Shown one piece after another: positions 16,442 to 23,463 of a stretch of 23,463 nucleotides of DNA (within the stretch, counting starts at the first letter, position 1; every line of letters starts with the position of its first letter). The stretch lies in NCBI GenBank assembly GCA_030637965.1, contig DAOWFO010000040.1, positions 1 to 23,463 of the forward strand, written 5' to 3'. A program made the translations under genes and the position numbers. This DNA comes from Thermoplasmata archaeon. GTDB lineage: Archaea; Thermoplasmatota; E2; DHVEG-1. The notes beneath the pieces were generated by a model. That model saw nothing but the letters and a program-made list of their open reading frames with translations, did not search any database and was not told the origin of the DNA.

Positions 16442-17140
16442 ATGATTAAAAATGCAGTTTGCCTGATATCCGGTGGTATTGATTCTTATGTTACAGCATC
16501 AATTGCTAAGGATAAAGGATATTCAATATATGCATTGTCTTTTTATTATGGGCAAAAACATAATAAAGAAATTGATTGCGCAAAGAAAATTGCAAATGAT
16601 GTAAATTCGAAAGATCATATCATTTTCAATATTGAAATCGATAAATTTGGAGGATCAGTATTAATTGATAAATCATTAAAAGTACCTAATAATAAAAAAT
16701 TAGAAGATATAGGTAAATCAATTCCTTCTACTTACGTTCCTGCAAGAAATACAATTTTTTTATCAATAGGTCTCGCTTATGCTGAAGTTATTGATGCTGA
16801 TGCAATATACATTGGCGTTAATGCTACAGATTATTCAGGATATCCTGATTGTAGGCTTGAATATATCAAAGCATATCAAAAAATGGCAAACATTGCAACC
16901 AAGAAAGGTGTTGAAGGAAAAAACATTGAGATATGTGCTCCTCTGCTTTTTCTTTCTAAAGCTGAAATAATTAAAAAAGGTGTTGATCTCGAAATTTCTT
17001 TTGAAAAGACATGGTCTTGTTATAATGGAAAAAATAAATCTTGCGGGAAATGTGAATCTTGCTTACTGAGGTTGAAGGGATTTAAAGATGCAAAAGTTAA
17101 AGATCCACTTACATATGAGTTTTTACCAGATTGGTATTAG
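16442..17140 (+). CDS. queC: 7-cyano-7-deazaguanine synthase QueC
   Basis: QueC converts 7-carboxy-7-deazaguanine to preQ0 with ATP and ammonia, the base later put into archaeal tRNA as archaeosine. The 232 residues contain the PP-loop SGGIDS (about 11-16), FYYGQKH, TYVPARNTIFLS, GVNATDYSGYPDCR and the C-terminal zinc site with four cysteines in SCYNGKNKSCGKCESC. This is the last gene of the nadA operon. Its stop lies ten bases from the stop of the convergent signal peptidase gene. Confidence 0.95.
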   Translation: MIKNAVCLISGGIDSYVTASIAKDKGYSIYALSFYYGQKHNKEIDCAKKIANDVNSKDHIIFNIEIDKFGGSVLIDKSLKVPNNKKLEDIGKSIPSTYVPARNTIFLSIGLAYAEVIDADAIYIGVNATDYSGYPDCRLEYIKAYQKMANIATKKGVEGKNIEICAPLLFLSKAEIIKKGVDLEISFEKTWSCYNGKNKSCGKCESCLLRLKGFKDAKVKDPLTYEFLPDWY

Positions 17141-17149
17141 TTAAAAATT

Positions 17150-18007
17150 TCAAATTTCATTTTTATTATCCTTTTTGTTTTTTCGATAATAATCATAGAA
17201 ATCAAATGTTATGGGAATTGATATAAGAACAACTATGAGTATTATTAGACATATAACACTGTCTGATGGTACATTATAAACTGTTGCTTCTTTTTTACTG
17301 TCCCATAAACTCCCACTTATTAAATCATTAAAAAGAAGATTAATTGTTCCAATCCATGGTAATTCAAATCGTGCTTTCCCTGTAACCCATTCTGGTTTTA
17401 TGGGTTCACTACAGATTCCGCCTGCTTGATCACATCTATCATTTGTTATAGGATTATCTCCTTTAGTTATAAATCCGCTATGACTTGGTTTATATTGATT
17501 AAGTCCAAGTTCTGATATAGTAATATATGACTCATTATCAATGCCCCACTCATCAACAGAATAAGTTTCATATTCCTTATGATACTCTATCCAACACATA
17601 GCCCTATGAATAATCTGATCCTCCTCAGTGTTTCCATACTTCCTATATATTATTACATCACCATAATCTCCATAAGACTGGAAACCTCCTTCTCCTTTTG
17701 CCATTTCTCCGTTATAATCATAACCACGAGTCAATATGTCATCTTTGCTATTCACCTTTACAAGAAGTACCATATCACCCGCATCTATAGTGCCAAGTCT
17801 TCCAAAAGGTTCATCTCTATGCATCATGCTACCTGATTCGATTGCTACCATTGGAGCATCAAACCATTGTCCTGTGTAAGACCAAAGAATAGTTAATATT
17901 AAAAGTACTACAAGAAGCGCAACTACAATATCTCTAATTAAAGAAATCTTTTCATTATCACTACGCCAAAATTTTAAAAATAATTTTTTGATATCATTGA
18001 TATTCAT
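17150..18007 (-). CDS. Signal peptidase I, archaeal/ER type (S26B)
   Basis: This membrane protease removes signal peptides from exported proteins. The 285-residue protein has an N-terminal membrane helix (about 23-43), the serine box VAIESGSMMH with catalytic Ser60, a GDMVLLVKV strand, GDVIIYRK, and His134 in QIIHRAMC. Histidine in place of the bacterial catalytic lysine is the mark of the archaeal/eukaryotic type. A second membrane helix (about 251-269) lies near the C-terminus. Its ATG follows the Nob1 stop by six bases, so the two genes are probably one transcript. Confidence 0.93.
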   Translation of the reverse strand: MNINDIKKLFLKFWRSDNEKISLIRDIVVALLVVLLILTILWSYTGQWFDAPMVAIESGSMMHRDEPFGRLGTIDAGDMVLLVKVNSKDDILTRGYDYNGEMAKGEGGFQSYGDYGDVIIYRKYGNTEEDQIIHRAMCWIEYHKEYETYSVDEWGIDNESYITISELGLNQYKPSHSGFITKGDNPITNDRCDQAGGICSEPIKPEWVTGKARFELPWIGTINLLFNDLISGSLWDSKKEATVYNVPSDSVICLIILIVVLISIPITFDFYDYYRKNKKDNKNEI

Positions 18008-18013
18008 CTGTTA

Positions 18014-18553
18014 TCACTTTCTCTTTTTGATATCTTCCCTATTCGATATTATATTTCTTGTTGCAGTTCCACAAATCGGACAAATCTTTATATTTTCGTT
18101 AAATTTTTTACGACAACCAAGACATCGACATCCCCATTTAAACCTTTTTGTTATCTTTGGTTGGCCAATATTTTCAAATGTTATATTTAAAGTATCAGCT
18201 ACATTTTGCATTGAATAGTCATCTGATAATATTATAGCTTTTTTTTGATCATTAAGATTTATATCCAATGCAAGAGCAAGAACGTCTATATCAACGTTTG
18301 ATAATCTATCTATATCTCCTGTTTTGATGGAGATAGAGTTTACTTTTTCCTTCGATTTTTTTGAAGGTGATAGAAGAGATAGTCCTTTTTCTCTTAAAAA
18401 CTGGAATGTTCTATAATCCCTACCACCGGGTTTTAATTCCATTTCAATACTACTAGTTGTAACCATTAATGTATCGTTAAAATTAATTGGTATTCCTGAT
18501 AGAATAGCAGATGTATCTATTATATAAATTTTTGATTTATTTTTAATAACCAT
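18014..18553 (-). CDS. nob1: Nob1-type rRNA endonuclease (PIN domain plus zinc ribbon)
   Basis: Nob1 makes the final cut at the 3' end of 16S rRNA during small-subunit maturation. The 179 residues begin with a PIN domain: Asp13 in IIDTSAILSG, Glu37/Glu39 in SSIEMELKPGGRD, Asp88/Asp90 in NVDIDVLALALD, and Asp111/Asp112 in LSDDYSMQNVA. A zinc ribbon follows, with Cys144/Cys147 and Cys158/Cys161. Domain order and length are those of archaeal Nob1. It starts at ATG 18553, 69 bases after the hisS stop on the same strand. Confidence 0.93.
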   Translation of the reverse strand: MVIKNKSKIYIIDTSAILSGIPINFNDTLMVTTSSIEMELKPGGRDYRTFQFLREKGLSLLSPSKKSKEKVNSISIKTGDIDRLSNVDIDVLALALDINLNDQKKAIILSDDYSMQNVADTLNITFENIGQPKITKRFKWGCRCLGCRKKFNENIKICPICGTATRNIISNREDIKKRK

Positions 18554-18622
18554 TTTACTTAGTAAGCATTTTTTATATATTTTATTTTAACCTTCTAGAT
18601 ACTGTATTTTTAAAAAAATAAA

Positions 18623-19882
18623 TTATTCAATTAAATCAGTAATTTTATTAATTTTAATAAGCTTCTGTTTACCTGTGTTCATGTCTCTGATTGTTACAGA
18701 GTTTTGTTGTAATTCCTTGGGGCCAATCAAAATCGTTTTTTTAGCATTTAATGAACTTGCATATTTTAGTGATTTTGTCACACCTCTTTTCAAAAGATCT
18801 AAATCTGTAGATGCACCTAACTTTCTTAGTTTTTGGGTAATTTGAATTGATTTATTTATCATTTCTTCATTAACTGGAATAACAAAGAAATCTAATTTTG
18901 ATAATGGGAAATTATATTTCTCATTCTCCAATGCAAGGATAACACGATCAAAACCCAAAGCAAAACCAGCAGTTGGGGTTTCTCTTCCACGAAATAATGG
19001 AATAAGATCATATTCACCACCGCCACATATTTGTTTTTCTGCTCCTAATGAAGATGCCTCAATTTCAAAAACAATACCTTTGTAATATTCAAGACCTCGC
19101 ACAATACTCAATTTTATTTGATAATTTACATCGAATGATATTTCTAATAATTTTAGTATTTCTAAAAATTTTGATAATTCTATTTCCGCTTCATCATCTC
19201 CCTTGATATAATTTAAAATCTTTTCAGGATCAGAAGTCTGAAGCACATCTAAAAATTTATTAACTTTTTCTTTACTAATCCCCAAATTCTGTAAAAAATC
19301 AAAAATATCATCGAATTGAGATTTGTCTATTAATTGTATTAATTGTTTTTTATCCTCCTTTAATATATCAAGTTTATCAAACATTGAAGATAATATAATT
19401 AAATTACCAATGCTTAGTGTTATTTCTTTCAAACAAACATTTTTTAAAATTTTATAGGCCAATGCAATTAGTTCTGCATGTGCTTCAGGACTGTTTGTTC
19501 CAATAATTTCACAACCTGCCTGTCTGAATTCTCTATATCTTCCTTTTTGTGGTCGATCATATCTGAAACAATTACCAAAATAAAACAATTTCAAAGGTTT
19601 TGGTTTCATCTGGAGTTTATTAACATAAAAGCGTATAACTGGTGCTGTGAGTTCAGGTCTCAGTGATAATTTTCTACCACTTTTATCTGTAAAAGAATAG
19701 ATCTCTTCAATAATCGCATCACCAGATTTAAGAGTAAATAGATCTAAAGTTTCAAATGTTGGAGTTTGTATTTCTCTATATCCAAACGTATGAAATGTGG
19801 ATCTAATGTTTCCTTCAATATATCTTCGCTTATCCATTTCTTCAGGAATAAAATCCCTTGTTCCTCTAGGTATCTTTAACAC
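18623..19882 (-). CDS. hisS: Histidyl-tRNA synthetase
   Basis: This class II synthetase charges tRNA-His. The protein has IPRGTRDFIPEEM at its start, LRPELTAP, motif 2 FRYDRPQKGRYREFRQAGCE, the histidine-specific RGLEYYKGIVFE, GGGEYD, AGFALGFDR (motif 3), and an anticodon-binding domain at the C-terminus. The start is uncertain. The frame is open to a TTG at 19957, which would add 25 residues not seen in the family. GTG at 19882 directly before LKIPRGTRDF gives the usual N-terminus and 419 residues, so it is preferred, though it has no clear ribosome binding site. Confidence 0.93.
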   Translation of the reverse strand: MLKIPRGTRDFIPEEMDKRRYIEGNIRSTFHTFGYREIQTPTFETLDLFTLKSGDAIIEEIYSFTDKSGRKLSLRPELTAPVIRFYVNKLQMKPKPLKLFYFGNCFRYDRPQKGRYREFRQAGCEIIGTNSPEAHAELIALAYKILKNVCLKEITLSIGNLIILSSMFDKLDILKEDKKQLIQLIDKSQFDDIFDFLQNLGISKEKVNKFLDVLQTSDPEKILNYIKGDDEAEIELSKFLEILKLLEISFDVNYQIKLSIVRGLEYYKGIVFEIEASSLGAEKQICGGGEYDLIPLFRGRETPTAGFALGFDRVILALENEKYNFPLSKLDFFVIPVNEEMINKSIQITQKLRKLGASTDLDLLKRGVTKSLKYASSLNAKKTILIGPKELQQNSVTIRDMNTGKQKLIKINKITDLIE

Positions 19883-20140
19883 ATTTAGGTTGTATGAAAA
19901 ATCATGCTTAATATTTTTTCCTTTAGTTAGAATTTGAACTCTGTTAATATCTTGCAAACCTAATTATTAAATATTGTTAAAATTCATAAATATTAAAAAT
20001 TGTGAAAAATTAAGTATTTACTTTCATTTAAAAATGATATATTAACAATAAAATTCTAATTAAAAACCGGAAAGTTAATAAATATTGTAAGTTAATAATA
20101 TTATTGATATTATATTACCATGTTTGGTGGGATGTAAAGT

Positions 20141-20341
20141 ATGATTGGATTAGATTTCGTAAAAAGCGTGGATAAAAATTGGAGAAACCATGTAACATTT
20201 GCTGACGGAAGTCGATATTATGATAATTTTTGTCCTTTAAGTGGAGCTAAATGCAGAAAAAATGATTGCTCATTTTGGAATAATAATTCAAAAGGGTGCG
20301 GTTATGTACCAAATGGAAAACAGGGGCAAATAGAAAAATAA
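20141..20341 (+). CDS. Small cysteine-containing protein of unknown function
   Basis: The 66-residue protein has four cysteines in the order C-x6-C-x4-C-x9-C (FCPLSGAKCRKNDCSFW...KGCGY), which could bind a metal such as zinc or an Fe-S cluster. The N-terminal part (VTFADGSRYYDNFCP) looks like a small folded domain. I do not recognise a family. GGTGGGATG about ten bases before the ATG supports the start. Just past the stop lies an AT-only inverted repeat (20344-20359). It is single-gene, upstream of a convergent small membrane gene. Confidence 0.6.
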   Translation: MIGLDFVKSVDKNWRNHVTFADGSRYYDNFCPLSGAKCRKNDCSFWNNNSKGCGYVPNGKQGQIEK

Positions 20342-20424
20342 AGATATTTTTTAAAATATAAAAGAGTTATAAAAAGGTTTTAAAAAAGACATTTAATAGA
20401 TTATAAAATATATAATAATATTTC

Positions 20425-20646
20425 TCATAGATGTCTAAAAATTTCTTTTATACTAATTGAAGAAATAAATGATATTCCTGATAGAAAAAGCAGAAAATCT
20501 ACAGCAATCAATCCAAACAAACTTATTAAACCTACCTTAATATCTAATCTTGTATTAGAAAGTATATAGGCTAATAATATCCAACCTATTATTAAGAAAC
20601 TAATACCTATTATTTTTTTATACATATTTTTTGCTTTTTTAGTCAT
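20425..20646 (-). CDS. Small two-helix membrane protein of unknown function
   Basis: The 73-residue protein has two hydrophobic segments (about residues 12-29 and 38-60) joined by a short polar turn (SNTRLDIK), a basic start (MTKKAKNMYKK) and a short basic end. There is no recognisable family. ATG at 20646 is preceded by a weak GGTTATTCA. The length and composition suit a small membrane protein, but coding status rests only on the open frame and hydrophobic pattern. Confidence 0.45.
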   Translation of the reverse strand: MTKKAKNMYKKIIGISFLIIGWILLAYILSNTRLDIKVGLISLFGLIAVDFLLFLSGISFISSISIKEIFRHL

Positions 20647-20794
20647 TGAATAACCACTTTTAAATCTAAAATTTCAATATACAAACAACCTTATTCTCAT
20701 AATTATATTTTTAGATATGATTTGCCAAATGCAATATCTCAAATAATATGTATTGCTAATTATCTTTCTTTACTTAGAAATTCTTAATAAACCT

Positions 20795-20806
20795 TAATAT
20801 ATTTTA
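20795..20806 (+). promoter_or_regulatory. Likely TATA box of the mtrA-mtrH-methionine synthase operon
   Basis: TAATATATTTTA lies about 50 bases before the mtrA ATG. With the standard archaeal spacing it would give a leader of about 30 bases that includes GAGGA (20844-20848), eight bases before the ATG. No second promoter-like element stands between the three genes. Confidence 0.45.
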
Positions 20807-20856
20807 CCATAACAAAAATATTTGATTAAATTTAACCAGAACTGAGGAATTAAAAA

Positions 20857-21426
20857 ATGAATCAAGAATATTATCCATGGGGTGGTGAATTTACTTCTTG
20901 TTCTCAAAATGGCTGTGTTGCTGTTGTACTTCTTAATATTAATTATAAACCTAACGAAGTTGTTGCAATTTATGGATCATTAAGAACTGAAAATATTGGA
21001 ATAGAAAAAATTGTTGCTAATGTCATTTCAAATCCTAATATTAGATACCTTGTTATCTGTGGAAATGATATAAGAGGACATCATTCTGGTATGTCACTTA
21101 TTGCTTTAAATAAAAATGGGATAGATGACCAGCATAAAATCATTAATGCCCCAGGAGCAATTCCATATATAGAGAATCTTAATGATGAAGCAATAGAAAG
21201 ATTCCGCGATCAAATTGAAATTATTGATCTTTTGGGGATAACAGACAAAAATAAATTAGATAAAACAATAGATAGTTTATCTATAAAATCTCCACCATCT
21301 TTCGGAGAACCCTATATTGCTATAAAGATTATAGCTGAATCATCTGTAAAATTGAATGATAAAAGAGCGTTACACTCTAAGATAATAATTAATTATATGG
21401 GCAAGATAGAAAGGAGAGATAAATAG
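20857..21426 (+). CDS. mtrA: Soluble MtrA-like corrinoid protein
   Basis: The gene is homologous to subunit A of methyl-tetrahydromethanopterin:coenzyme M methyltransferase, the subunit that carries a cobamide. The 189 residues hold the conserved NGCVAVVLL start of the domain, LVICGNDIRGHHSGMSLIAL with His75 at the position of the lower-ligand histidine, and APGAIPYIENLND. Canonical MtrA is longer and ends in a membrane helix; none is seen here, so this is probably a soluble carrier. The neighbouring mtrH and core methionine synthase, and the absence of the other Mtr subunits, suggest it passes a methyl group to homocysteine rather than to coenzyme M. Its TAG stop directly abuts the mtrH ATG. 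Confidence 0.9.
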   Translation: MNQEYYPWGGEFTSCSQNGCVAVVLLNINYKPNEVVAIYGSLRTENIGIEKIVANVISNPNIRYLVICGNDIRGHHSGMSLIALNKNGIDDQHKIINAPGAIPYIENLNDEAIERFRDQIEIIDLLGITDKNKLDKTIDSLSIKSPPSFGEPYIAIKIIAESSVKLNDKRALHSKIIINYMGKIERRDK

Positions 21427-22326
21427 ATGTTTTCGTTTACAAAAGAGCAAAAAGTTTATAAAATTTCAGATATAAAAATAGGAGGACAACCTGGTAAACA
21501 TCCAACAATCCTATTTGGAGGTTTATTCTTTAAAGGTGAACCAGATTATATAAATACTGAAAAAAATCTTCAAAAAATTTTTAATATTAGTGAAAAAACA
21601 GCAAATCCTGTTATTCCAGATTTTTTCATAAGAAAGGAAGAACATATTAATAATATTATCAATTTTATTGATTCAAAACTTCCAAAAAATGTTCCATTTT
21701 CTGTAGATGTAATTGAACCGTCAGTAAAAGTAAAAGTCCTAGAATATCTAAATAAAAAAGACCTTCTCTCAAGGACTATTTACAATTCTATTCATATAGG
21801 TATTACCGACAAAGAACTAAATGCACTAAAAAAAAATACTCCTGAAATGGCGATTATTTTAGCATTTAATCCTAAAGATAAATCACCAGATGGTAAAGTT
21901 GAGGTTCTTGAAAATGGTGCAAATCTAATAGAAAATGGATTAATTGATATTGCAAAAAATATTGGAATTAAAAAAATACTTGTTGATACTGCTGCTCTTG
22001 CACCAGGGGACAATAGTGGTGCAGCAATAGCTGCAATTCCTGTAATAAAGGAAGAATATGGCTTACCAACTGGCTGTGCTCTACATAATGTTGTAGAAAA
22101 ATCAAAATGGCTGGATAATTTTGACTATGCAAAAAGAATAGTTGATGCTTCTTCCAATGTTAGCATACCTCTATTTGGAGGTGACTATTCAATTTTTGGC
22201 TCTATGAAAATGGCAGAATATATATTACCAGTAATTGCATGGCAGGATATTCTAATTTCAGAGTATGTAGAAAACTACTTTGGAGTATCTCCAGATCATT
22301 ATCATCCTAGGAGGAAACTCTTATAA
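21427..22326 (+). CDS. mtrH: MtrH-like methyltetrahydropterin:corrinoid protein methyltransferase
   Basis: MtrH moves the methyl group of methyl-tetrahydromethanopterin (or a related pterin) onto the cobamide of MtrA. The 299 residues form a TIM-barrel protein of family length. It has the MtrH-like KIGGQPGKHPTILFGGLFF, VDVIEPSVKVKVLEYL, ILAFNPKDKSPDGKVEVLE, VDTAALAPGDNSGAA, LPTGCALHN and SIPLFGGDYSIFGSMK. It directly follows mtrA and shares the A of its TAA stop with the start of the methionine synthase gene (TAATG), so the three are translated together. Confidence 0.92.
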   Translation: MFSFTKEQKVYKISDIKIGGQPGKHPTILFGGLFFKGEPDYINTEKNLQKIFNISEKTANPVIPDFFIRKEEHINNIINFIDSKLPKNVPFSVDVIEPSVKVKVLEYLNKKDLLSRTIYNSIHIGITDKELNALKKNTPEMAIILAFNPKDKSPDGKVEVLENGANLIENGLIDIAKNIGIKKILVDTAALAPGDNSGAAIAAIPVIKEEYGLPTGCALHNVVEKSKWLDNFDYAKRIVDASSNVSIPLFGGDYSIFGSMKMAEYILPVIAWQDILISEYVENYFGVSPDHYHPRRKLL

Positions 22327-23225
22327 TGTTTTGGGAGATCAAAACCACTGTTATTGGTTCCTATCCAGTTGATGTAAATCGCATGGAATTGGTTCAATAT
22401 TATTATAGTGGAAAAGAAGTATCTTGGAATAAATACATATCAAATGCAGTTAATGACATGGTTAATGCAGGTATAGATATTGTTTCGGATGGGCAAACAA
22501 GGGATCCTTTCATAAACATTTTTACGCGGAAATTAAACGGATGTCGCCTTAGAAATAGAACTGAAATAATTGATAGAATTGAATATATAGATCCAATAAC
22601 CCTTGATGATCAGAAATATGTAAAGAACTTGATCCCAAAACAAAATAAGTTGATTGGAATAATTGTTGGTCCATATACTTTAAGTGAATCAGTAGTTGAT
22701 TTATATTATAACGACAAAAAAGAACTTGCATTTGATTTTGCATACGCACTAAAAAAGGAAATACAATCATTGCAAAATCATGTTGATATGATTAGCATTG
22801 ATGAACCATTTTTTTCTAATTCTATGCCAGAATATGGAAAAGAATTGATTGACATAATTACTAATAATATAACATGTCCTACTAGGCTTCACGTATGTGG
22901 AGATGTCTCTAATAATATACAGGATCTTATTGAAATATCAGTAGATATCCTTTCTCATGAATTTAAAGCATCACCCAAAATTTTGGATGTATTTGGTGAA
23001 TATGATTTCTCCCAAAAAATTTGTTTAGGTTCAGTACGATCCGATAACGCACAAGTTGAAACAGTTAAAGAAATAATTAATCATATTAAGAAAGCAATAT
23101 CCATATTTGGAGAAAATATTATTCAGCTTGCACCCGACTGTGGACAACGCTTATTACCTAGAAATATCGCTTTTCAGAAATTAAAAAATCTTGTAAAGGC
23201 GAAAAAAGAAATATTTTGTCAATAA
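22326..23225 (+). CDS. Core MetE-like methionine synthase (MesA type)
   Basis: This 299-residue protein contains only the catalytic half of cobalamin-independent methionine synthase. Such short archaeal enzymes use a methylcorrinoid rather than a methylfolate. The start carries TTVIGSYPVD. The homocysteine and zinc sites are seen as Asp159-Glu160 (SIDEPFFS), His189 and Cys191 (RLHVCGDVS), Glu212 (SHEF) and Cys272 (LAPDCGQRLLPR), in the MetE zinc-ligand order His-x-Cys, Glu, Cys. No N-terminal MetE domain is present. With mtrA and mtrH before it, the operon would convert methyl-pterin plus homocysteine to methionine. The MesA-type assignment follows from length and context. Confidence 0.9.
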   Translation: MFWEIKTTVIGSYPVDVNRMELVQYYYSGKEVSWNKYISNAVNDMVNAGIDIVSDGQTRDPFINIFTRKLNGCRLRNRTEIIDRIEYIDPITLDDQKYVKNLIPKQNKLIGIIVGPYTLSESVVDLYYNDKKELAFDFAYALKKEIQSLQNHVDMISIDEPFFSNSMPEYGKELIDIITNNITCPTRLHVCGDVSNNIQDLIEISVDILSHEFKASPKILDVFGEYDFSQKICLGSVRSDNAQVETVKEIINHIKKAISIFGENIIQLAPDCGQRLLPRNIAFQKLKNLVKAKKEIFCQ

Positions 23226-23296
23226 TAAGTAATTTTGATCAAAAAGGTAATGTAAATTAATATCAATTATATTTTATCAAGGTGCATCAAATAATT

Positions 23297-23327
23297 AAAA
23301 AAAAAATTAAGGTGAGTTATACTCACC
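23297..23327 (-). terminator. Hairpin plus poly-T terminator of the right-edge gene
   Basis: A perfect 7-base stem GGTGAGT/ACTCACC with a three-base loop (23311-23327) is followed on the minus strand by TTAA and a run of ten T (23297-23306). The TGA stop at 23323-23325 lies inside the stem. The run of T fits archaeal transcription termination. Confidence 0.65.
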
Positions 23328-23463
23328 ACCAATTATTTTTCCAGCTTTGATTCCACCATGATTTTATAGGAATTTGGGTTGAGGTCTTCCAGTTTTCAGA
23401 TTTAACTTCAAGCAGATGATTCCAAACTTCATCCCAATTATTTCCTTCGACCCAAGCCATGTA
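23323..23463 (-). CDS. C-terminal part of a tryptophan-rich protein (N-terminus beyond window edge)
   Basis: The minus-strand frame is open from the right edge to TGA at 23323-23325, giving 46 residues. Nine of these are tryptophan, with a final NQSWKNNWW. The start of the fragment (MAWVEGNNWDEVWNHLLEV) looks helical. The sequence could belong to a carbohydrate-binding or other surface protein, but I do not recognise it. A hairpin with poly-T directly after the stop supports a real gene end. An ATG inside the fragment is in frame, but the open frame continues past the edge, so it is treated as partial. Confidence 0.5.
   Translation of the reverse strand, partial: YMAWVEGNNWDEVWNHLLEVKSENWKTSTQIPIKSWWNQSWKNNWW

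Overview
The window looks like chromosomal DNA from an AT-rich archaeon of the methanogen-related Euryarchaeota. The evidence is the archaeal gene repertoire: Nob1 with a zinc ribbon, archaeal Dph2, an archaeal-type signal peptidase, a DUF401 membrane protein, QueC/QueD for archaeosine, and MtrA/MtrH-type methyltransferase subunits. TATA-box promoters and many overlapping or tightly spaced genes agree with this. The exact lineage cannot be fixed from the sequence alone.

Layout. 1-1023: the N-terminal part of a rhomboid protease (minus, running off the left edge), a decayed tyrosine recombinase, and the tRNA-Ile(GAT) that the recombinase remnant abuts; this reads as the scar of an integrated element. 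1078-3205: a SemiSWEET-type transporter, a stand-alone YedF/DsrE-like domain, a secreted beta-helix protein and a small membrane protein. 3240-7089 (minus): a probable operon with a PIN protein, a GT2 glycosyltransferase of the rSAM/selenodomain-associated type, an ArsS-like radical SAM protein, a TVP38/DedA-type membrane protein, an unknown 65-residue protein and a second rSAM/selenodomain-associated transferase. 7295-10253 (minus): a small conserved-looking protein, Dph2 of diphthamide synthesis and a two-domain kinase overlapping it. 10293-13329 (minus): a DUF401 permease, an MTA/SAH-deaminase-like amidohydrolase broken by one in-frame TGA, and a membrane-anchored unknown. 13464-17140 (plus): nadA-iscS-iscU-queD-queC, linking NAD synthesis, Fe-S cluster assembly and 7-deazaguanine synthesis. 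17150-19957 (minus): signal peptidase, Nob1 and HisS. 20141-20646: two small proteins in convergent orientation. 20857-23225 (plus): an mtrA-mtrH-core methionine synthase operon. 23323-23463: the Trp-rich C-terminus of a minus-strand protein with a hairpin/poly-T terminator.

The most interesting unit is the last operon. It appears to encode a complete soluble route from a methyl-tetrahydropterin through a corrinoid carrier (MtrA-like) to homocysteine, giving methionine without the membrane-bound Mtr complex. The second is the ArsS-like radical SAM cluster with two glycosyltransferase-type enzymes, whose product is unknown. No gene-free stretch longer than about 300 bases remains once the decayed recombinase at 484-945 is counted. 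No CRISPR array, insertion sequence or rRNA was seen.
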